Shown here in pieces: positions 58,261 through 64,000 of a stretch of 64,000 nt of DNA. The notes below the pieces were generated by a model. That model was not told the origin of the DNA, did not search any database, and saw nothing but the letters and a program-made list of their open reading frames with translations. The DNA comes from Siphonodentalium dalli (taxonomy: Eukaryota; Mollusca; Scaphopoda; Gadilida; Siphonodentaliidae). Location of the stretch: positions 158,545,465-158,609,464 of the forward strand of contig CP136068.1 of the NCBI GenBank assembly GCA_032622095.1, read 5' to 3'. A program made the translations under genes and the position numbers. Every line of letters starts with the position of its first letter. Position 1 is the stretch's first letter.

Positions 58261-58682
58261 TGCATGATAGATCTTGCAATGAAATAATCATGAAAATAAC
58301 AGCTCAATGATGTCGATGCCAGAACTTTATTATTATGTTAATTAGAATATAATTATATTATTTGATTTGTGTTGGGTTATTTAGTGTTGACTTTGAGATA
58401 AACATGGGGGGGGGGGGAATTACGTGGGTGATAAGGGTGGTTGAATAATTTTGTCAACAGGAAAAGACACATATAAAATGTAATTATATTTTGTCTTGAA
58501 GGTGTGTTTACTTCCATTTTGGTTGTGATAAGGAAATAAATAAACTGGATCTCAAAATCGTCACAATTCTATACAACATTTATTAACCTTGTCCACTAAA
58601 TTTACTGCACTCGGTAAATAAATTTTGTATAGAATTGCGACTCATTAGAGATACTCTATATATTCTCTGCATTTTCTTTCAG

Positions 58683-58807
58683 GTATCCAGCGACCTCTTG
58701 AAGATATCAGTGAGCTGACTAAATCTATCTACATTCCAAAAGGCATAAACACTCCAGCGTTAGACAGATATAAAAAATGGGACTTCAATCCCAACAATAG
58801 TATTAAG
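58683..58807 (+). CDS. ATP6V1A: ATP6V1A exon 5
   Basis: Encodes (G)[41 protein letters not shown], residues 106-147, the entry into the V-ATPase-specific non-homologous region. The K-W-D-F motif and IYIPxG are typical. Ends in phase 0 before GTAAAT. Confidence 0.96.
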
Positions 58808-58999
58808 GTAAATAACTCTCGGAGCTTGATGATTTCTGTTTACAATGACAACTATAATAGACGGAAGTCGGAATAATCACTATGATAGACAGAGGTCAGA
58901 ATAACCACTATGATAGACGGAAGTCGGAATAACCACTATGATCTAGACAGAAGTTGTAATTTACTTAAAATATTTGGTAATGCACAAAAACCAAAGATA

Positions 59000-59212
59000 C
59001 AGTAATGCCCTAAATAATTGACTCCTTAACAACAGCAGAATTCTGGGCAATTTTTCAGAATTTAGTCGGAAATATGGCTTGTTGTCATTCATCAGAAAGC
59101 TTTCACTGAGAGCTTTCCCATGTATGGCAACAAGCCATATTTCCGACTAAATCCTATAAAAATTGCCCATAATTGTGCTGTGGTTAAAGAGTCGATTATT
59201 TAGGCATTTCTA
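59000..59212. mobile_element. Family B MITE (213 bp)
   Basis: TA then CAGTAATGCCCTAAATAATT at the left. The right end is eroded (TTAGGCATTTC). Arms diverged by several substitutions. Confidence 0.85.
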
Positions 59213-59334
59213 TATATAGAGGATATCATATCGTTTTGATCGGATAATAAAAATTATGTCATGACTGAGCGAGACAAAATAACATGACATCATTTTCTGT
59301 ATCTACTCAAACACATAGATATTCTTTTTTATTA

Positions 59335-59765
59335 TAAGACTAGCTGACGTGCCCAACTTCGTCCTGGCAATTTAGGGATTTCTTTGTGATCGCCTCCATC
59401 TGGGCAGAAAATACAGCATCTGGACAAAGAAACATGCCTATATGAGCGTATATGAGCGAGGTCAAGGATAAGTTCGCACGTGAAATTGGACCCACCCATA
59501 TTGTTCCCAAGATCAAAGTAGGCCTGCATACCAAATTTGAGTCGGATCGGTCGAGGTCCAGAAACATGCCTATATGAGCGAGGTCAAGGACACGATCGCA
59601 CATGAAATTGGGCCCGTCCATATTATTCCCGGGATCAAAGTAGGTCTACATACCAAATTTGAGTCGGATCGGTCGTGCAGTTTTCGAGTCTATAACATGC
59701 ACACTTACATACATACATACATACAGACAAAAGTAGTTCCAAAATATATAATAGAAGAGAGGTGA
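59335..59765. repeat. Dispersed repeat with CATA microsatellite tail
   Basis: GACTAGCTGACGTGCCCAAC at the left, two modules of CATACCAAATTTGAGTCGGA with ATGCCTATATGAGCGAGGTC, then CATACATACATACATACA. Similar architecture is found in widespread invertebrate retroelement or Helitron tails, but I cannot choose between them. Confidence 0.6.
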
Positions 59766-60116
59766 CTAAAAAGTCCTTCCTATTCAAGCCATAAGGAAAT
59801 AGCATTCTGAGTTCAAATATAATTTGCTAACTTCGATGTTCGCGTCATTATCTGGGCCCCTGGGTAGTATATCAATGATTAGGTATATAAGGTTGGATAT
59901 GTTATGGCCGAGTTGGTTGTAGTGAAATGCGACAAGACAGTGTGTCCCTGTCGTGTTTGCAGCGGATATATAATGGAGAGTCTGGTGACAGTGAGAATCT
60001 TACATGTACATGTATGTCCGTGATAGGCGCTTTCCCAGCGGTATATATTACTGGCGGTTAGCTCTTTGGGGCTAACTCTGTTTGAACTGCATGATTCTAT
60101 GAAGCTGGCTTGTAGG

Positions 60117-60369
60117 CAAGCCTTGAAATAGGGTGTCTGTCATTTGCAGAATGAGGTCCCCAGAGGGTGAATTTAGTGATGCTACCCCGCATAGCGGGCT
60201 AGCATCACCAAATTCACCCTCTGGGAACCTCATTCTGCTTACAACTCAGCGAATTAGGTTCCCAGAGGGTGAATTTGGTGATTCTAGCCTGCTATGCGGG
60301 GTAGCATCACTAAATTCACCCTCTGGGGACCTCATTCTGCAAATGACAGACACCATATTTCAAGGCTTT
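60117..60369. mobile_element. Family A element, long form (253 bp)
   Basis: Exact 8-bp target duplication CTTGTAGG (60109-60116, 60370-60377). The last base of the right end has changed (CAAGGCTTT). Confidence 0.92.
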
Positions 60370-60775
60370 CTTGTAGGTACAGTTTTATTTCCTTGCTGTC
60401 GTGTAGTGAATGGCTTTATACACATTGATATCTGGCTGGTTCCATGATATTGTCTGGTGTCTGGTTGGGCGTTTTCATTTTTAGTTTTGATCTATTGCCA
60501 TGAGTTGGCATCTGTCGTCCATCGTCAACAATTTTCTTTTACACACACTACAGGCCACGTCCCTCATCGGATCATCACCAATCTTCATATGAATCTTTGG
60601 GGTGACCTCTATATGGGATCCATTGTTTTTTTTTCTGAAATTCTTAAAAACAAGCTACTTATTCAGCAGGTGAATGCACCCATTTAATAACAAGCTATTT
60701 ATTCAGTAGGTTGGCGCACCCATTTAATAACAAGCTATTTATTCAGCAGGTTAATAACAAACTTTTCTTTTTCAG

Positions 60776-60913
60776 GTTGGGAGCCATATAACAGGGGGAG
60801 ATATTTACGGTGTCGTCCACGAAAACATTCTCATTAAACACAAAATCATGATGCCACCAAAAGCCAAAGGAACAGTCACGTATATTGCCGAACCAGGAAA
60901 CTACGATGTTAAA
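60776..60913 (+). CDS. ATP6V1A: ATP6V1A exon 6
   Basis: Encodes [20 protein letters not shown], then [26 protein letters not shown], residues 148-193, within the non-homologous region. GSHITGGD is a strong family signature. Phase 0 at both ends. The donor is GTAAGC, and a family A element lies 24 bases beyond the exon. Confidence 0.97.
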
Positions 60914-60937
60914 GTAAGCTAATAAAACAAAAACATC

Positions 60938-61129
60938 CAAGCCTTGAAATAGGGTGTCTGTCATTTGCAGAATGAGGTCCCCAGAGGGTGAATTTAGTGA
61001 TGCTACCCCGCATAGCGGGCTAGTATCACCAAATTCACCCTCTGGGGACCTAGCGGGGTAGCATCACTAAATTCACCCTCTGGGGACCTCATTCTGCAAA
61101 TGATGACAGACACACTATTTCAAGGCTTG
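60938..61129. mobile_element. Family A element (192 bp) just after the exon 6 donor
   Basis: CAAGCCTTGAAATAGGGTG and CACTATTTCAAGGCTTG ends; a stretch of the second arm is deleted, and ATGATG is duplicated. The flanks AAAACATC and GTCAAATC match poorly. Confidence 0.87.
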
Positions 61130-61522
61130 GTCAAATCCTTTTAATTGTGAGGGTTTATTATTCATTGTTTTCCTGGTTTGTTTCAAAGAGTTATAAAAGT
61201 AAATTTCAATATACAAGATGGAAAATGAAGATTGGGCATAAAGTCGGTTTTCATCATTTCGTAAAATGTGTTGACATAAAACACTGAAGACGAGATGAAA
61301 CATAATTAATTTAATTTGTCAGTGGCCTATTCATTATTGTTTATATACCACATCGTCTGATCCCTATAATCTATAGTAGGACCTGTTGTTGTGGATATCT
61401 GATCCACGGATTCACATATGACTTTTTCTAAGAAACCACGAAAATTGAGGCCGTCGATATTTAAGCCATTCACAGTATTGCCCCCACCAGGAACTACGAA
61501 GTTAATGAAACTATGATATTAA

Positions 61523-61942
61523 CCCTTTACCCAACAAAACGGCCAAAAACGCCCAAATAAAGCTTCAACAGCCTAAAATATCTTCGGTCTGTCTCAATAA
61601 CACCATACAAATATGGATATCATTGGAACCTGTTCATTGACCACATTGTGATGGTTACAGTTATGCCCTGTGCCAATGCATTCTCTAATATATGCGAGTC
61701 GACCATAGGTCGCCTCGCATATATAAGAGAATGCATTGGCCTACATTCTTTAACAATTTTATAATTTTTTCTTACATTTTTTTAACAATTTTTATAATAT
61801 TTTTCTACATTCTTTGACACAATTTTATCATTTTTAATATGTGTTAAGCCAATGCATTCTCTTATATATGCGAGGCGACCTATGGTCGACTCGCATATAT
61901 AAGAGAATGCATTGGCACAGGGCCGTTCTGTTGGGTAAAGGG
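61523..61942. mobile_element. Family C piggyBac-like MITE (420 bp)
   Basis: TTAA 61519-61522 and 61943-61946, two hairpins, and a spacer lengthened by an extra CTACATTCTTTAACAATTTT repeat. Confidence 0.93.
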
Positions 61943-62166
61943 TTAATGAAACTTTAAAATGGAACAAAATCTGTCTATTTATAAAGACACTATGTGGGAA
62001 TGTTAATCTTTAACGTTTTCTATTCTCGATTAGATTCTTTATGAATTATAAATCTGTTGATATACATTAATAATGAAAATAACAATCTGTTCTTCCGTTC
62101 TCCTGAAGAAATAGTTTCTACAGAAATAAGATGTTAATTATTTTTCGATTTTTTTTCTTTTACCAG

Positions 62167-62318
62167 GATATCATTCTAGAAACAGAATTTGATGGTGAGA
62201 GGAGTAAATATACCATGTTACAAGTCTGGCCCGTGCGACAGATGCGACCGGTGACAGAAAAACTCGCTGCTAACTATCCATTACTTACGGGACAGCGAGT
62301 GCTCGATGCTTTATTTCC
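62167..62318 (+). CDS. ATP6V1A: ATP6V1A exon 7
   Basis: Encodes [20 protein letters not shown], then [20 protein letters not shown] and [11 protein letters not shown], residues 194-244, where the central nucleotide-binding domain begins. WPVR, PVTEK and [11 protein letters not shown] are invariant in animals. It ends two bases into a Pro codon (CC) before GTGAGT. The last 41 coding bases and the donor are the first unit of a 54-bp tandem array. Confidence 0.97.
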
Positions 62319-62741
62319 GTGAGTATATTGTCCATTACTTATGGGACAGCGAGTGCTCAATGCTTTATTTCCGTGAGTATATTGTCCATTACTTATGGGA
62401 CAGCGAGTGCTCGATGCTTTATTTCCGTGAGTATATTGTCCATTACTTATGGGACAGCGAGTGCTCAATGCTTTATTTCCGTGAGTATATTGTCCATTAC
62501 TTACGGGACAGCGAGTGCTCGATGCTTTATTTCCGTGAGTATATTGTCCATTACTTACGGGACAGCGAGTGCTCGATGCTTTATTTCTGTGAGTATATTG
62601 TCCATTACTTACGGGACAGCGAGTGCTCGATGCTTTATTTCCGTGAGTATATTGTCCATTACTTACGGGACAGCGAGTGCTCGATGCTTTATTTCCGTGA
62701 GTATATTGTCCATTACTTATGGGACAGCGATTGCTCAATGA
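62278..62741 (+). repeat. 54-bp tandem array carrying the exon 7 end and its 5' splice site
   Basis: Units start at 62278, 62332, 62386, 62440, 62494, 62548, 62602 and 62656, with a ninth partial at 62710. Each full unit holds the coding end ([13 protein letters not shown]) and CCGTGAGTATATTGT, so eight GTGAGT donors follow each other every 54 bases. Only the first is productive: reading past it hits TGA. Units differ by TACGGG/TATGGG and TCGATG/TCAATG, mixed along the array. Confidence 0.97.
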
Positions 62742-62815
62742 TAGCTTTGACGTATGGTTTTCAGATGTGTGGTAATGATTGTAAATACAGTCATATATAA
62801 GATGTTTGATTTTCA

Positions 62816-63423
62816 GATGTTTTGTACTGATTTGAGTTACAATCATAGCTTTAATGTTTGATTTTCAGATGTTTTGTACTGATTTGAGTTACAATCATAG
62901 CTTTAATGTTTGATTTTGAGATGTTTTGTACTGATTTGAGTTACAATCATAGCTTTAATGTTTGATTTTGAGATGTTTTGTACTGATTTTAGTTACAATC
63001 ATAGCTTTAATGTTTGATTTTGAGATGTTTTGTACTGATTTGAGTTACAATCATAGCTTTAATGTTTGATTTTGAGATGTTTTGTACTGATTTGAGTTAC
63101 AATCATAGCTTTAATGTTTGATTTTGAGATGTTTTGTACTGATTTTAGTTACAATCATAGCTTTAATGTTTGATTTTGAGATGTTTTGTACTGATTTGAG
63201 TTACAATCATAGCTTTAATGTTTGATTTTGAGATGTTTTGTACTGATTTGAGTTACAATCATAGCTTTAATGTTTGATTTTGAGATGTTTTGTACTGATT
63301 TTAGTTACAATCATAGCTTTAATGTTTGATTTTGAGATGTTTTGTACTGATTTGAGTTACAATCATAGCTTTAATGTTTGATTTTGAGATGTTTTGTACT
63401 GATTTGAGTTACAATTCATAGCT
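62816..63423 (+). repeat. 52-bp tandem array upstream of the exon 8 acceptor, about 11.7 units
   Basis: The unit starts GATGTTTTGTACTGATTTGA and ends TAATGTTTGATTTTGA. The first junctions read TTGATTTTCAG, the same string that ends at the real acceptor (63817-63827); later units have TTTTGAG. The true splice site is therefore the last, transposon-split unit of this array. Confidence 0.93.
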
Positions 63424-63427
63424 TTAA

Positions 63428-63996
<569 letters not shown>

Positions 63997-64000
63997 TAAC

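Larger units (their letters stand above)
57438..58682 (+). other. ATP6V1A: ATP6V1A intron 4
   Basis: GTATGT to TTTTCTTTCAG (1.25 kb). Contains the dispersed fragment at 57655-57780, the A element at 58007-58260, and a G run (58407-58417). Confidence 0.85.
58808..60775 (+). other. ATP6V1A: ATP6V1A intron 5
   Basis: GTAAAT to TTCTTTTTCAG (2.0 kb). It has a 34-bp tandem repeat (58855-58945, GACGGAAGTCGGAATAACCA, 3 units), B (59000), a CATACATACATA-tailed repeat (59335) and A (60117). A 44-bp repeat (60648-60752, AATAACAAGCTATTTATTCA, 2.5 units) lies just before the acceptor. Confidence 0.85.
60914..62166 (+). other. ATP6V1A: ATP6V1A intron 6
   Basis: GTAAGC to TTTTACCAG (1.25 kb). Contains A (60938-61129) and C (61523-61942). 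61130-61518 has no recognised feature. Confidence 0.85.

Noticed and set aside
59335-59765. Retrotransposon protein remnant
   Set aside because: Only a non-coding tail-like repeat with a CATA microsatellite is visible; no reverse transcriptase or endonuclease motif was found in any frame.
62274-62846. 190-codon minus-strand and 164-codon plus-strand open frames
   Set aside because: They arise because the 54-bp array is a multiple of three. The real coding frame is ATP6V1A exon 7, which stops at the donor.

Overview
The window is eukaryotic DNA from an invertebrate genome, most likely a lophotrochozoan and probably a bivalve mollusc. It is AT-rich, with short exons bounded by GT/AG introns, kilobase-scale introns, and very many short foldback transposons. 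The bivalve call rests on the style of the dispersed repeats (ACAAGAG-start repeats with GGACGG runs, GCTCACCTGAG-type repeats) and on the animal-type proteins. The species cannot be named from the sequence.

Three protein genes are supported by exon reading frames, matching splice phases and recognisable families. (1) Plus strand, 1180-19246: the last two exons of a PP2C-family protein (PP2D1-like, probably a pseudophosphatase), separated by a 17.2 kb intron. (2) Minus strand, 41136 down to 33420: four coding exons of the N-alpha-acetyltransferase NAA50 (San). Its very short first coding exon is uncertain, with candidates at 43480-43484 and 43802-43809. (3) Plus strand, about 43940 to the window end: the first eight coding exons (298 codons, through the Walker A motif) of V-type H+-ATPase catalytic subunit A (ATP6V1A). 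The rest lies beyond the window. NAA50 and ATP6V1A are head to head around a CpG-rich core at about 43850-43940.

Most of the remaining DNA is non-autonomous DNA transposons and tandem repeats. I use these labels. Family A: CAAGCCTTGAAATAG ends, 8-bp target duplications, hAT-like; A2 is a longer relative of about 430-470 bp. Family B: CAGTAATGCCC ends flanked by TA, Tc1/mariner-like. Family D: CTGTACTGC ends flanked by TA. Family C: TTAA-CCCTTTACCCAACA ends, piggyBac-like, carrying two 67-bp hairpins; C' and C'' are TTAA elements with other ends but the same hairpin; E has again different ends and the same hairpin. Families F, G, H and K and several single foldback elements are described individually. 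No transposase gene is visible.

Layout: 1-1180, minisatellite and an A2 remnant; 1404-18592, PP2C intron, including a 3652-bp tandem duplication (7850-15154) whose crossover maps inside A elements; 19247-33419, intergenic repeats, beginning with a decayed tandem copy of the PP2C exon end broken by seven insertions; 33420-43810, NAA50; 43940-63990, ATP6V1A. A recurring theme is tandem duplication of exon ends together with splice sites: the ATP6V1A exon 7 donor (8 copies), the sequence before the exon 8 acceptor (about 12 copies), the NAA50 exon 2 acceptor (2 copies) and the PP2C terminal exon (a decayed second copy). No tRNA, rRNA, CRISPR array or bacterial-type operon was found.
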